Shown here: in pieces, positions 24,084 to 32,879 of the stretch | How positions within the stretch are numbered: position 1 is the stretch's first letter | How the letters are laid out: every line of letters starts with the position of its first letter | NCBI GenBank assembly: GCA_963703175.1 | Contig: OY969794.1 | Location: 930,001 to 994,000, forward strand | Source of the DNA: VRUE01 sp963703175 | Lineage (GTDB): Bacteria > Actinomycetota > Thermoleophilia > Solirubrobacterales > 70-9 | DNA: 64,000 nt | Direction: 5' to 3' | Notes under the pieces: generated by a model | Databases searched by the model: none | The model's input: the letters and a program-made list of their open reading frames with translations, nothing else | What the model was told of the DNA's origin: nothing | Position numbers and translations under genes: made by a program

Positions 24084-25748
24084 CTACACCTGCGCTCGTG
24101 CCTGGCGGTAGCGGCGGATCAGCGTGTTGGTCGAGCTGTCGTGGTGGAGCTTCGGCTCCTCCTCGGTGGCCTGCAGCTCGGGGATGATCGCGACGGCGAG
24201 CGCCTTGCCCAGCTCGACCCCCCACTGGTCGAAGGAGTCGATCCCCCAGATCGCCCCCTGGGTGAAGACGCTGTGCTCATAGAGGGCGACGAGGGTGCCA
24301 AGGGTGAACGGGTCGAGCCGCTCGGCGAGGATCGTGTTCGAGGGCCGGTTGCCCTCCATCACCCGGTGCGGCACGACCTTCTCCGGCGTCCCCTCCGCCC
24401 GCACCTGCTCCGGCGTTTTGCCGAAGGCGAGTGCCTCACTCTGGGCGAAGACGTTCGACATCAAGAGGTCGTGGTGGTCGCCGAGCGGGTTGTTGGAGTG
24501 CATGAAGCCGATGAAGTCGCAGGGGATAAGCCGCGTTCCCTGGTGGAGCAGCTGGTAAAAGGAGTGCTGGCCGTTGGTGCCGGGCTCACCCCAGAAGATC
24601 GCCCCGGTGTCGTAGTCGACGCGGGCGCCCGCGAGCGTGACGTGCTTGCCGTTGGACTCCATCGTCAGCTGCTGCAGGTAGGCCGGGAAGCGGTGCAGGT
24701 ACTGGTCGTAGGGGAAGACGCCGCAAGTCTGGGCGCCGAAGAAGCCGCCGTACCAGACCGAGAGCAGGCCCATCAGCATCGGCAGGTTGCCGGCCGGCGG
24801 CGTCTCGCGGAAGTGCTCGTCCATCGCGTGGAAGCCGGAGAGCATCTCGGCGAACTGGGCGGGGCCGATCGCCAGCATGGTCGAGAGGCCGATCGCCGAG
24901 TCCATCGAGTAGCGACCGCCGACCCAGTCCCAGAAGCCGAACATGTTCTCGGTGTCGATGCCGAACTTGGCGACCTCGTCGGCATTGGTGGATACGGCGA
25001 CGAAGTGCTTGGCGATCGCCTCCTCTTCGCCGCGCAGCCCGGCCAGCAGCCACTCGCGCGCGGTGCGCGCGTTGGTCATCGTCTCCAGCGTGGTGAAGGT
25101 CTTCGAGGAGATGACGAAGAGCGTCTCCGCCGGATCGAGGTCGCGCGTCTTCTCGGCGAAGTCGGTGCCGTCGACGTTGGAGACGAAGCGGAAGGTGAGG
25201 TCGCGATGGCTGAAGTGGCGCAGCGCCTCGTAAGCCATTACCGGGCCGAGGTCGGAGCCGCCGATGCCGACGTTGACAACGTTGCGGATCAGCTTGCCGG
25301 TGTGGCCGGTCCAGGCGCCGGAGCGCACCCGCTCGGCGAAGTCGCCCATCCGGTCGAGCGTCTCGTGCACCTCTTTGACCACGTCGACGCCGTCGACGAT
25401 CAGCGAGCGCTCGCGCGGCATCCGCAACGCCACGTGGAGCACGGCGCGGTCCTCGGAGACGTTGATGTGCTCGCCGGCGAACATCGCTTCGCGGCGCACC
25501 TCGACGCCGCGCTCGCGAGCCAGCTGACCGAGCAGGATCAGCGTCTCGTCGGCGACCCGGTTCTTGGAGAAGTCGAGGTGGAGGCCAGCGCCGTTGGCGA
25601 CGAGGCGCTCGCCGCGGTCCGGGTCGGCAGCAAAGAGATCGCGCAGGTGGGTGTCGGCGATCTGGGCGTGGTGGCGCTCCAGCGCCGGCCAGGCCTCGCC
25701 CCAGCGCAGCGACGGGGCGGTGTCGCTCGCCCCTGCGGCGTCGCTCAC
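24084..25748 (-). CDS. pgi: Glucose-6-phosphate isomerase
   Basis: The 554-residue protein matches bacterial PGI over its length, with NVGIGGSDLGPVM, the active-site loop VISSKTFTT, and the PGI signature near NQWGVELGKALA (here FDQWGVELGKALA). It interconverts glucose-6-P and fructose-6-P, linking glycolysis to the pentose phosphate pathway. GTG 25748 overlaps the tal stop by 4 bp. Confidence 0.96.
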   Translation of the reverse strand: MSDAAGASDTAPSLRWGEAWPALERHHAQIADTHLRDLFAADPDRGERLVANGAGLHLDFSKNRVADETLILLGQLARERGVEVRREAMFAGEHINVSEDRAVLHVALRMPRERSLIVDGVDVVKEVHETLDRMGDFAERVRSGAWTGHTGKLIRNVVNVGIGGSDLGPVMAYEALRHFSHRDLTFRFVSNVDGTDFAEKTRDLDPAETLFVISSKTFTTLETMTNARTAREWLLAGLRGEEEAIAKHFVAVSTNADEVAKFGIDTENMFGFWDWVGGRYSMDSAIGLSTMLAIGPAQFAEMLSGFHAMDEHFRETPPAGNLPMLMGLLSVWYGGFFGAQTCGVFPYDQYLHRFPAYLQQLTMESNGKHVTLAGARVDYDTGAIFWGEPGTNGQHSFYQLLHQGTRLIPCDFIGFMHSNNPLGDHHDLLMSNVFAQSEALAFGKTPEQVRAEGTPEKVVPHRVMEGNRPSNTILAERLDPFTLGTLVALYEHSVFTQGAIWGIDSFDQWGVELGKALAVAIIPELQATEEEPKLHHDSSTNTLIRRYRQARAQV

Positions 25749-26845
25749 GCCCGCGCCCCGGCCTGGGACTCGATCGTCTTCAGCATCTCGTCCCAGGACT
25801 TGGCGAAGCTCGCCTTACCCTCCTCCTGTAGACGCGCGGCGAGGGCGTCGAGGTCCACCCCGGCACGCTCGAACTCCGCCAGCACCTCCTCGGCGTCGCC
25901 GCCATCGGGCGGCACAAGATCTCCCACTTCACCGTGATCGGCGAAGGCCCTCAGCGTCGGCTCGGGCATCGTGTTGACAGTGAACGGCGAGGCAAAACCC
26001 TCGATGTAGAGCGTGTCGGAGGCTTCCGGGTCCTTGGTGCCGGTGCTCGCCCAGAGCAGGCGCTGCGGCCGCGCCCCCTCGTTCATCAACCGCTGCATGC
26101 GGGGGGAGTCGAGCAGCTCGCGGTAGGCGCGGTAGGCGCGGTAGCCGATCGCCAAACCGAGCCGGTTGTGCAACTCGTCTGGCACTTCGCTGCTGACGGC
26201 CACATCCCAACGACTCATGAAGATCGAGGCGACGGAGGTGACGTTGGCGCTGAGCCCGGCCTCGATCCGCCGTTCGATCCCACGCATGTAGGCGTCGGCC
26301 GCAGCCAGGTACTGCTTGTCGTCGAAGAGCAGGGTGACGTTGATCGGCACTCCGGCGAAAATCGACTCCTCGATCGCCTTGCGCCCGGCCTCGGTGCCGG
26401 GAATCTTGATGAAGAGGTTGTCGCGGTCGGCCTTGGCATGGAGCTCGGCGGCCTCCTCGATGGTTGCCTCCGCGTCGTCGGCGATCAGCGGAGAGACCTC
26501 CAGCGAGGCGAAGCCGTCAACGCCGGCGGTGCGCTCGTGGATCGAGGCGAAGAGGTCGGTGGCATCGCGCAGGTCGGCCAGCGCCAGCTCGAAGAAGATC
26601 CGCTCCGTGGGAGTGGCCCCAATCCCCTCCGTGGGGATGGCGCTGTTGCTGAGCTCGGCGATCTGCTCGTCGTAAGCTTCACCGGCCGAGATTGCCTTGT
26701 CGAAGATCGTCGGGTTGGAGGTGAGGCCGGTGACCGAGAGCTCGTCGATGTAGCCCTTCAGGGTGCCGTCCCCCAGCATCGTGCGGGTAATGTTGTCGAG
26801 CCAGAGGCTCTGGCCGAGCTCGTGCAGTTTTGCGGTCGCTTTCAT
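25745..26845 (-). CDS. tal: Transaldolase
   Basis: The 366-residue TIM-barrel protein shows GLTSNPTIFDKAI, the Schiff-base lysine region FIKIPGTEAGRKAIEE and WASTGTKDP. This is the actinobacterial transaldolase type, which moves a dihydroxyacetone unit from sedoheptulose-7-P to glyceraldehyde-3-P. AAGGAG before ATG 26845 is a strong ribosome-binding site. It lies 27 bp after tkt. Confidence 0.96.
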   Translation of the reverse strand: MKATAKLHELGQSLWLDNITRTMLGDGTLKGYIDELSVTGLTSNPTIFDKAISAGEAYDEQIAELSNSAIPTEGIGATPTERIFFELALADLRDATDLFASIHERTAGVDGFASLEVSPLIADDAEATIEEAAELHAKADRDNLFIKIPGTEAGRKAIEESIFAGVPINVTLLFDDKQYLAAADAYMRGIERRIEAGLSANVTSVASIFMSRWDVAVSSEVPDELHNRLGLAIGYRAYRAYRELLDSPRMQRLMNEGARPQRLLWASTGTKDPEASDTLYIEGFASPFTVNTMPEPTLRAFADHGEVGDLVPPDGGDAEEVLAEFERAGVDLDALAARLQEEGKASFAKSWDEMLKTIESQAGARA

Positions 26846-26872
26846 GGCTCTCCTTCCGGTTGCTTTCCAGTT

Positions 26873-28909
26873 TCAGCTTCGCAGGCCGAGCACGTCGCGG
26901 GCCGCCTCGGCGACCTTGTCCGGGCTGAAGCCGAACTTGTCCTGCAGGTCCTTGAGCGGGGCCGAGCTGCCGAAGGTGTGCATGCCGATCCGCCTTCCCC
27001 CCGGACCGACGTAGCGGTCCCAGCCGAGCGTCGAGGCCTCCTCGACCGAAACGCGCGCCGTCACAGCCTGCGGCAGGACCTCGTCGCGGTAGGCGTCGTC
27101 CTGGCGGTCGAACAGCTCCCAGCAGGGCAGGCTGACGACACGCGAGCGGATCCCCTCGCCGCTCAGCTCCTCGTGCGCGGCGAGGGCCAAGGCGACCTCG
27201 CTGCCGGTGGCGATCAGGATCAGGTCCGGGTCGCCCCCGTCGGCGTCGGCGAGCACGTAGCCGCCGCGCCGCAGTCCGTCGGCCGGGGCGTACTTGGAGC
27301 GGTCGAAGATCGGCACGTTCTGACGGGTGAGGACGAGGGCGACGGGCTGGTGGGTGCGATCGATCGCCACCCGCCAGGCCTCGGCGACCTCGTTGGCATC
27401 GGCAGGGCGGATCACGTCGAGGCCGGGGATCGCCCGCAGCGAAGCGAGCTGCTCGACCGGCTGGTGGGTCGGCCCGTCCTCCCCCAGCCCGATCGAGTCG
27501 TGGGTGAAGACGTGGATCACCGGCAGCTCCATCAGCGCCGAGAGGCGGATCGCCGGGCGGGCGTAGTCGGAAAAGGTGAGGTAGGTCGACCAGAGCGGCC
27601 GCAGCTTGGAGAGCGAGAGGCCGTTGCAGATCGCCGCCGACTCGTGCTCGCGGATGCCGAAGTGGAGCTGGCGACCGTCGTAGGCGCCGGGCTCGAAATC
27701 AACCGCGCCATCGAAGTCGAGTCGGACCGAGGTCGAGTCGGTCAGGTCGGCGGAGCCAGCGAGCAGCCAGGGCACCCGTGCGGCGATCGCGTTCTCGACC
27801 TTGCTCGAGGCCTTGCGCGTGGCGAGCCCCTTCCCATCGGGCTCGAAGCTCGGGATGCCGGCGTCCCAGCCCTCGGGCAGCTCGCGCTTCTGCGTCGCCT
27901 CGATCTCGGCGGCGAGCTCAGCGTTGTCGCCGGCGTAGGCGGCGAGCTTTGCCTCCCAATCGGCGCGTGACTCGGCGCCGCGCCTGCCGACGCCGGCGGC
28001 AAAGTGCTCCTTGACCCCGTCGGGGACGAGGAACTGGGCGTCCTCGGGCCAGCCGTAGGCGCGCTTGGTCTCGCGCACCTCCTCCTCGCCGAGCGGTTCG
28101 CCGTGGGCCGCGGCAGTGTCCTGCTTGTGCGGCGAGCCCCAGCCGATGTGCGAGTCGATGATGACCAGCGTCGGCCGTCCCTGCTCGCCCTTGAACTCCT
28201 CGAAGGCACTGCCGAGCAGCTCGATGTCGTTGGCGTCGCCGACCCTGGTCACGTTCCAGCCGTAGCCCATGAAGCGGGCTGCGACGTCGTCCTCGTAGGC
28301 GATCCGGGTCTTCCCGTCGATCGTGATGTGGTTGTTGTCGTAGATCCAGCAGAGGTTGTCGAGCTTCAGATGACCGGCGATCGAGGCCGCTTCGTTGGAG
28401 ACCCCCTCCATCAAGCAGCCGTCGCCGGCGATCGCGTAGACGTCGAAGTCGAAGAGCTCGGTGCCGTAGCGGGCGCCCTGCCACTTGGAGGCGATCGCCA
28501 TACCGACGCTGGTCGCGATCCCCTGGCCGAGCGGACCGGTGGTCGTCTCGACGCCGGAGGTCCAGCGGTACTCGGGATGGCCGGGGGCGCGTGAGTCGAG
28601 CTGGCGGAAGTTTTCGATGTCCTCAAGCGAGACGGACGGACGGCCGACGACCTCGTAGTCGGGTTCTACCGCCTGTACGTCGGCCAGATGGAGCAACGCG
28701 TAGAGCAGCATCGAGGCGTGCCCGGCCGAGAGCACGAAGCGGTCGCGGTTTGGCCAGATCGGGTCGGCCGGGTCGAAGCGGAGGAAGCGCTGCCATAGCG
28801 TGTAGGCGACGGGGGCCATCGCCATCGGCGTCCCCGGGTGGCCCGAGTTCGCCTTCTGGATCGCATCGATCGACAGCGTACGGATCGTGTTGATGCAGAG
28901 CTGGTCGAT
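26873..28909 (-). CDS. tkt: Transketolase, start codon non-canonical or unclear
   Basis: The body is a full transketolase: GDGCLMEGVSNEAAS and IYDNNHITIDGKT for thiamine diphosphate, THDSIGLGEDGPTHQP in the pyrimidine domain, and a C-terminal GSEVALA. The first ATG (28825) would lose the conserved TIRTLSIDAIQKANSGHPG, which holds a catalytic-site histidine. In frame upstream to the TGA at 28928-28930 there is no ATG, GTG or TTG. ATC at 28909, preceded by AGG at a usual distance, fits the expected N-terminus (IDQLCINTIR). I use it as a working start. A rare AUC start, a frameshift or a sequence error are the options. Confidence 0.85.
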   Translation of the reverse strand: MDQLCINTIRTLSIDAIQKANSGHPGTPMAMAPVAYTLWQRFLRFDPADPIWPNRDRFVLSAGHASMLLYALLHLADVQAVEPDYEVVGRPSVSLEDIENFRQLDSRAPGHPEYRWTSGVETTTGPLGQGIATSVGMAIASKWQGARYGTELFDFDVYAIAGDGCLMEGVSNEAASIAGHLKLDNLCWIYDNNHITIDGKTRIAYEDDVAARFMGYGWNVTRVGDANDIELLGSAFEEFKGEQGRPTLVIIDSHIGWGSPHKQDTAAAHGEPLGEEEVRETKRAYGWPEDAQFLVPDGVKEHFAAGVGRRGAESRADWEAKLAAYAGDNAELAAEIEATQKRELPEGWDAGIPSFEPDGKGLATRKASSKVENAIAARVPWLLAGSADLTDSTSVRLDFDGAVDFEPGAYDGRQLHFGIREHESAAICNGLSLSKLRPLWSTYLTFSDYARPAIRLSALMELPVIHVFTHDSIGLGEDGPTHQPVEQLASLRAIPGLDVIRPADANEVAEAWRVAIDRTHQPVALVLTRQNVPIFDRSKYAPADGLRRGGYVLADADGGDPDLILIATGSEVALALAAHEELSGEGIRSRVVSLPCWELFDRQDDAYRDEVLPQAVTARVSVEEASTLGWDRYVGPGGRRIGMHTFGSSAPLKDLQDKFGFSPDKVAEAARDVLGLRS

Positions 28910-28944
28910 GCGTGGGAACCTACCGATTCATGGCGTTGCTCGGG

Positions 28945-29053
28945 GCCGATCTCGGCAGGGGTTCCGCTTAACTTTTTCTGAAGTTAGTTGTTGGCCGTCC
29001 GCCGGCGCCTCCCCAGAAAAAGCACAAGACGCTCCACCCCTGCCGAGATCGGC
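28945..29053. repeat. Dispersed palindrome family D, copy D2
   Basis: Perfect 18-bp arms (28945-28962 and 29036-29053) differ in sequence from those of D1. The inner half-cores (reverse strand GGAGCGTCTTGTGCTTTTTC and GAAAAAGTTAAGCGGA) match D1 almost base for base. It lies between the kinase stop and the tkt start. Confidence 0.85.
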
Positions 29054-29055
29054 TC

Positions 29056-30882
29056 TTAAGGCTGGATTCGGGTGACGGTTCCATCGCCGTTATTGGCTAC
29101 CCAGACGGCTTCGCCTCCTATGGCGACGGCGCCTGGGTCGGGGCCGACGGGAATCGGGTCGCCTTCCGTTTCTCCGCTCTCGATGCCGATTCGGCTGACG
29201 GTGCCGTTGGCGGAGTTGGCGACCCAGACGGTGTCGGTGCCGGCATCGATCCCGCCGGGGCGGGTGCCGACCGGAATCGGGTCACCGAGGATCGATCGGG
29301 TCGGCGGGTCCACGCGCGTCACCGTTTCGGCGCGGCTGTTCGCCACCCAGACCAAGCCGCCGCCGACCGTAATGCCGGCAGGCCCGCGGCCGACGAGGAT
29401 CGGCGCATCCGCCTTGGCCGTAGCACGGTCGATGCGCCGGACCGACGCGGTGCTCGCGCTGCTCACCCAGACGGCGCCGGCGCCGAAGGCAAGCCGCAGC
29501 GGCGTCGCGTGGGGCGCGATGCCGCGCTTGACGACCCGGCCTCCCTTCGCGTTGATCGCCGTCACCCCGGCGCCATCCTCGTCGGCAACCCAGAGCCGGG
29601 CGCCGCCAAAGACGATCGCGCCCGGGTGGCCGCCGACGGGTATCCGCACGGTCCGGCGCGCGATCGGATCGATGCGCAGGACACTGCCAGTACGGGGGTT
29701 CGAGACCCAGACCGAGCCGGCACCGATCGCCACGCCGGAGGCGCCCCGGCCGATGCGCATCCGTAAGCGCACCTGCCCGGTCTCGGGATCGATCCCGGAA
29801 AGGGTGCCGTCTGGTGCGCTCGTCACCCAGACGGTTTCTGGGCCGACGGCCAGCCGTAGCGGTGGCTTGCCGACCGCGATCGGCTGCGAGACCGACGGGC
29901 CATCGCCTCCCAAGAGCAGAAATCCTAACCCGATCGCTCCGGCAAGAACTGCGATCAATGCCCCCAGCCATTGCCGCGGCGCCTCAGCGATGCGATCGCG
30001 CCAGCCGACCTGCCGGTGCTGCGGTGCCCGTATGCCCCCCTCTCCACCGGCACGTCCGAGGGTCGGGCGCTCGGCGGAGTCGGAGAGAACCCGGGTGGCC
30101 GCCGGCGCCGCGCCCTGGCGCTCGCGGGCGGCCTCGATCAGCTCGCCGGCGGTCGCGTAGCGCCGGCCAGGGTCCTCGGCGACGGCCCGTTCGATCACCG
30201 CGTCGAGGCCCTGCGGCATCTCCGGCTCGGCCTGACCGGCCTGGCGCGCGTATGGCACAACCCCGGTCACTGCCTCGTAGAGGACACAGCCGAGCGCATA
30301 GACGTCGGCGGCCGGGCCGACCTGCTCGCCGCGCCACTGCTCGGGCGACATGTATTCGACCGTGCCGACGATCGAGGTGCCGCTGAGAACGCCACTGTCG
30401 CCGAGCGCCTTGGCGAGGCCGAAGTCGGTCAGATAGGCGCGCTCACCTTCGAGCATGATGTTGTGCGGCTTGACATCGCGGTGGACAATGCCGGCCGCGT
30501 GGGCGGCATCGAGGGCGCCGGCGACCTGGCCGAGAAGCTCCACAGCCTCCGCTGGGGGCAGCGGTCCCTTCTCCTTGATCCGCTTCTTCAGGTCGCCGCC
30601 CTCGATCAGGCGCATGGCGACAATCAGCTCGCCGTCCTCTTCGCGGGCGTCGAGGACGGGCACGACCGCCGGGTGATCGAGCCGGGCGGCGAGGCGCGAC
30701 TCGCGCAGGAAACGGTCGCGAAAACCCTCGTCGTCGGCGAACTGCCGTGCGATCACCTTCAGCGCCACCGGCCGGTCGAGCGCCAGATGGGTCGCCCGGT
30801 AGACGACCCCCATCCCACCCCGCGCGATCAGCGCATCGAGGCGGTAGCCGGCGAGGGTTGAGCCGATTGTCGGATCCGCCAT
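29056..30882 (-). CDS. PknB-like Ser/Thr kinase with extracellular beta-propeller
   Basis: The N-terminal kinase domain (about residues 12-270) shows the glycine loop GGMGVVYRA, the lysine in VALKVIAR, the catalytic loop HRDVKPHN, DFGLAKA and an SPEQW activation-segment end. One membrane segment follows (LGALIAVLAGAIGLGFLLLG, about residue 305). The outer domain holds repeated NHL/YVTN-type blades (AVGPETVWVTSAPDGTLSGID and similar). It should sense an outside ligand or wall state and phosphorylate cytosolic targets, possibly the FHA protein encoded close by (inference). Confidence 0.93.
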   Translation of the reverse strand: MADPTIGSTLAGYRLDALIARGGMGVVYRATHLALDRPVALKVIARQFADDEGFRDRFLRESRLAARLDHPAVVPVLDAREEDGELIVAMRLIEGGDLKKRIKEKGPLPPAEAVELLGQVAGALDAAHAAGIVHRDVKPHNIMLEGERAYLTDFGLAKALGDSGVLSGTSIVGTVEYMSPEQWRGEQVGPAADVYALGCVLYEAVTGVVPYARQAGQAEPEMPQGLDAVIERAVAEDPGRRYATAGELIEAARERQGAAPAATRVLSDSAERPTLGRAGGEGGIRAPQHRQVGWRDRIAEAPRQWLGALIAVLAGAIGLGFLLLGGDGPSVSQPIAVGKPPLRLAVGPETVWVTSAPDGTLSGIDPETGQVRLRMRIGRGASGVAIGAGSVWVSNPRTGSVLRIDPIARRTVRIPVGGHPGAIVFGGARLWVADEDGAGVTAINAKGGRVVKRGIAPHATPLRLAFGAGAVWVSSASTASVRRIDRATAKADAPILVGRGPAGITVGGGLVWVANSRAETVTRVDPPTRSILGDPIPVGTRPGGIDAGTDTVWVANSANGTVSRIGIESGETEGDPIPVGPDPGAVAIGGEAVWVANNGDGTVTRIQP

Positions 30883-30932
30883 CCCGCCGTTATATCGGTG
30901 ACGGGCGGCGAAATCCGAACTGGCGGCACGGT

Positions 30933-30979
30933 ACGTGCCGGGAGTTAGAGGTCCCTATGGGACTTAACCCCCGGCACGT
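30933..30979. repeat. Dispersed palindrome family B, copy B2
   Basis: Arms ACGTGCCGGG and CCCGGCACGT enclose the core AGGTCCCTATGGGAC. It lies between the kinase start and the stop of the propeller-protein gene. Confidence 0.85.
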
Positions 30980-30991
30980 CCGGCCTCGCGA

Positions 30992-32050
30992 TCAGTTGCC
31001 CTTATGGGGCACCGGCTGCCATGCGATCACCGGACCGATCGCGGTGCCGTCTTTTTCGGAGGCCTCGAAGCCTTCCGCGAGCTGGGTTTGACGGCGGTTG
31101 GCGACGTCGATCGCGACCAGCGACTGCTGGTCTTCGGCCGCCACGAACGCGGCAACCTTGCGCCCGTCGGAGGAGAAGACGCCGTTGGTCTGCGAGCCGT
31201 CGGGTAGCTGAGCGAGCTTGCGCGCCTTGCCCGGACCGATCCGCTTCGACCAGAGACCCTGGTCACGGCGGAAGAGCAGAGTGTGGCCGTCAGCCGAGAC
31301 GTCTTCGACGTAAGCCGAACCGACACCGGCGACCAGCGACTTGATCTGCTTGCCGTTGCGGCGCATCGTGTAGACGTCGGCGTATGCCGCCGGCCCTTCA
31401 CTGCTCTCGCCGCGACTGAAGAGGATTCCGCCGGCGAAGTAGCGCGGCTTGAACTCGTCGATACCTTCGGTCCTGGTCAGACGCACAAGCCCGCTCCCCG
31501 AAGGACGCATCGAGTAGAGGTCCTCCTTGGTATTGGCCGGGCTGCCGCTGTCGCGGACAAAGACGATCGCGCGGCCATCCGGGGAAAAGTCGGCCTGGTG
31601 GTCGTCGGTGGAGCCACTGGTCAGAGCGCGCAGGCCGCCACCCAGCACCCTGACGCTGTAGAGATCCGCCGGGCCGCCTTCAGACCCACGGCGCTCGAAG
31701 ACGACACTGCGGCCGTCCGGCGAGACGACCGGCGCCGAGTCGAGATCGGCCCCGCTGGTCAGCTGCCGCTGGCCGGAGCCGTCGGGGCGGATCGAGTAGA
31801 CATCTCCCGCACGAACGAAGGCAATCGTCCGCCCATCGGGGGAGAAGGCCGGTTCGGTGTCGGCAGGGTTCTCGGTGATCTGATTCAGGTGGCTGGCTTT
31901 GACCGCGAAGAGACCGCCTTTGGCGACGCCTTCGACCGTCGTCGTTTTGGAATAGACGACGGCCCGCGGCGAGGCCGCCAGAGCGGCGGACGTCGAGACG
32001 GCGAGCGCGAACAGTGCGAGCATTGAGATGAGTAGTGATCGGTGTCGCAT
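30992..32050 (-). CDS. Secreted TolB-like WD40/PD40 beta-propeller protein
   Basis: The 352-residue protein has a signal peptide (MRHRSLLISMLALFALAVST) and repeats of the PD40 type (FSPDGRTIAFVRAGDVYSI, VSPDGRSVVFER, FSPDGRAIVFVRD). ATG 32050 is preceded by AAAGGAA at a good distance. It is exported, probably as a binding scaffold; no enzymatic motif is visible. It stands between the kinase and FHA genes on the same strand. Confidence 0.88.
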   Translation of the reverse strand: MRHRSLLISMLALFALAVSTSAALAASPRAVVYSKTTTVEGVAKGGLFAVKASHLNQITENPADTEPAFSPDGRTIAFVRAGDVYSIRPDGSGQRQLTSGADLDSAPVVSPDGRSVVFERRGSEGGPADLYSVRVLGGGLRALTSGSTDDHQADFSPDGRAIVFVRDSGSPANTKEDLYSMRPSGSGLVRLTRTEGIDEFKPRYFAGGILFSRGESSEGPAAYADVYTMRRNGKQIKSLVAGVGSAYVEDVSADGHTLLFRRDQGLWSKRIGPGKARKLAQLPDGSQTNGVFSSDGRKVAAFVAAEDQQSLVAIDVANRRQTQLAEGFEASEKDGTAIGPVIAWQPVPHKGN

Positions 32051-32161
32051 GGCAATTCCTTTCAATCGGTGAACTTGCTCCACCGATGCTCGGCCCACGA
32101 GCCGTACGCGCCAACGACAACCGTGCCCCACACCGAGCCACATTTGGCCCGCCGCGAGCCA

Positions 32162-32206
32162 CGAGACCGCAAAAACCCGTCCTGAAGACGGGTTTTTGCG
32201 GTCTCG
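32162..32206 (-). terminator. Strong hairpin behind the FHA gene
   Basis: Perfect 20-bp arms (32162-32181 and 32187-32206) with a 5-base loop include an A5/T5 run in the stem. It begins 3 bp after the FHA stop, as expected for a terminator, and could also block rightward transcription. Confidence 0.75.
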
Positions 32207-32209
32207 GTC

Positions 32210-32794
32210 TTACTGAGGGCGGTCGAGGCCGAGCTCGATGACGCGGGCGGCGATCAGGCGGGGGCGCTCGCGACCGGCGTCGCCGGGGACGTCGAGCTTG
32301 GCGGCGAGCGCGTCGAGGCGACGCTGGGCGGTGCGCTCACTTATGTGGAGCGCCTCGGCCAGCTCGGCCCGGGTGGCAGGACGGCCGGCGAAAGCGCCCG
32401 CGCTACGGTACGGAGCGACTAGCGCTGCCGCAGTCGCCCGCTCCTCCTCGTTCAGCGCCACCGCCGGTTCGCTCGTCGCCACCGTCGCGCCAGCCCTGCC
32501 AGGGACGGGGTCCGACACTTCGAGCCGGTAGTCGGCGACGGTCAATACGTCGCCGTCGCGCAGGCGCCGCGGCCGATCGAGCGGCTCGCCGTTGAGCGCG
32601 GTGCCGTTGCGGCTGTCGAGGTCGCTCGCCATCAGCACTCCGCCGCGGCTCTCGATCTCGAGGTGGTGCCAGGAGACAGCTTCGTCGTCAATGCAGACGC
32701 CGGCCTCGGGATCACGCCCAACCGTCGTCCGCTCGCCCAATGCGAACGATCGCGGCTCGGCACCTTTTCCCGTCACCCAGATCCGTGCGTCCAT
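32210..32794 (-). CDS. FHA-domain protein with C-terminal helix-turn-helix-like domain
   Basis: Residues 1 to about 95 form an FHA phosphothreonine-binding domain with TVGRDPEAGV, SWHHLEIE and DLDSRNGTALNG. The C-terminal part (about residues 110-194) has RAELAEALHISERTAQRRLDAL, which looks like a DNA-binding winged helix. It may link Ser/Thr phosphorylation to transcription; the PknB-like kinase two genes away is a natural partner (inference). ATG 32794 is preferred because ATG 32836 would translate part of palindrome B3. Confidence 0.85.
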   Translation of the reverse strand: MDARIWVTGKGAEPRSFALGERTTVGRDPEAGVCIDDEAVSWHHLEIESRGGVLMASDLDSRNGTALNGEPLDRPRRLRDGDVLTVADYRLEVSDPVPGRAGATVATSEPAVALNEEERATAAALVAPYRSAGAFAGRPATRAELAEALHISERTAQRRLDALAAKLDVPGDAGRERPRLIAARVIELGLDRPQ

Positions 32795-32810
32795 TCGCGC
32801 GAGCATAGAT

Positions 32811-32864
32811 GGGACGTGCCGTCGCTTAGAGGTCAATATGGGTACCTAAGCGACGGCACGTCCC
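32811..32864. repeat. Dispersed palindrome family B, copy B3
   Basis: Perfect 19-bp arms (GGGACGTGCCGTCGCTTAG and its complement) enclose the core AGGTCAATATGGGT. It lies between the divergent FHA and rpiA starts. Confidence 0.88.
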
Positions 32865-32879
32865 CTAGAGTGCGGGCGC

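Noticed and set aside
23094..25937. A 947-codon open frame antisense to cydA and pgi
   Set aside because: It lies fully opposite two well-supported enzymes and is rich in Asp, Gly, Val and Arg, as expected for a GC-rich shadow frame.
25934..27970. A 678-codon frame antisense to tal and tkt
   Set aside because: It is the mirror frame of conserved coding sequence and shows no domain or signal.
28825..28827. ATG 28825 as the true transketolase start
   Set aside because: It would remove the conserved NSGHPG region including a catalytic-site histidine, while the upstream frame encodes exactly this region.
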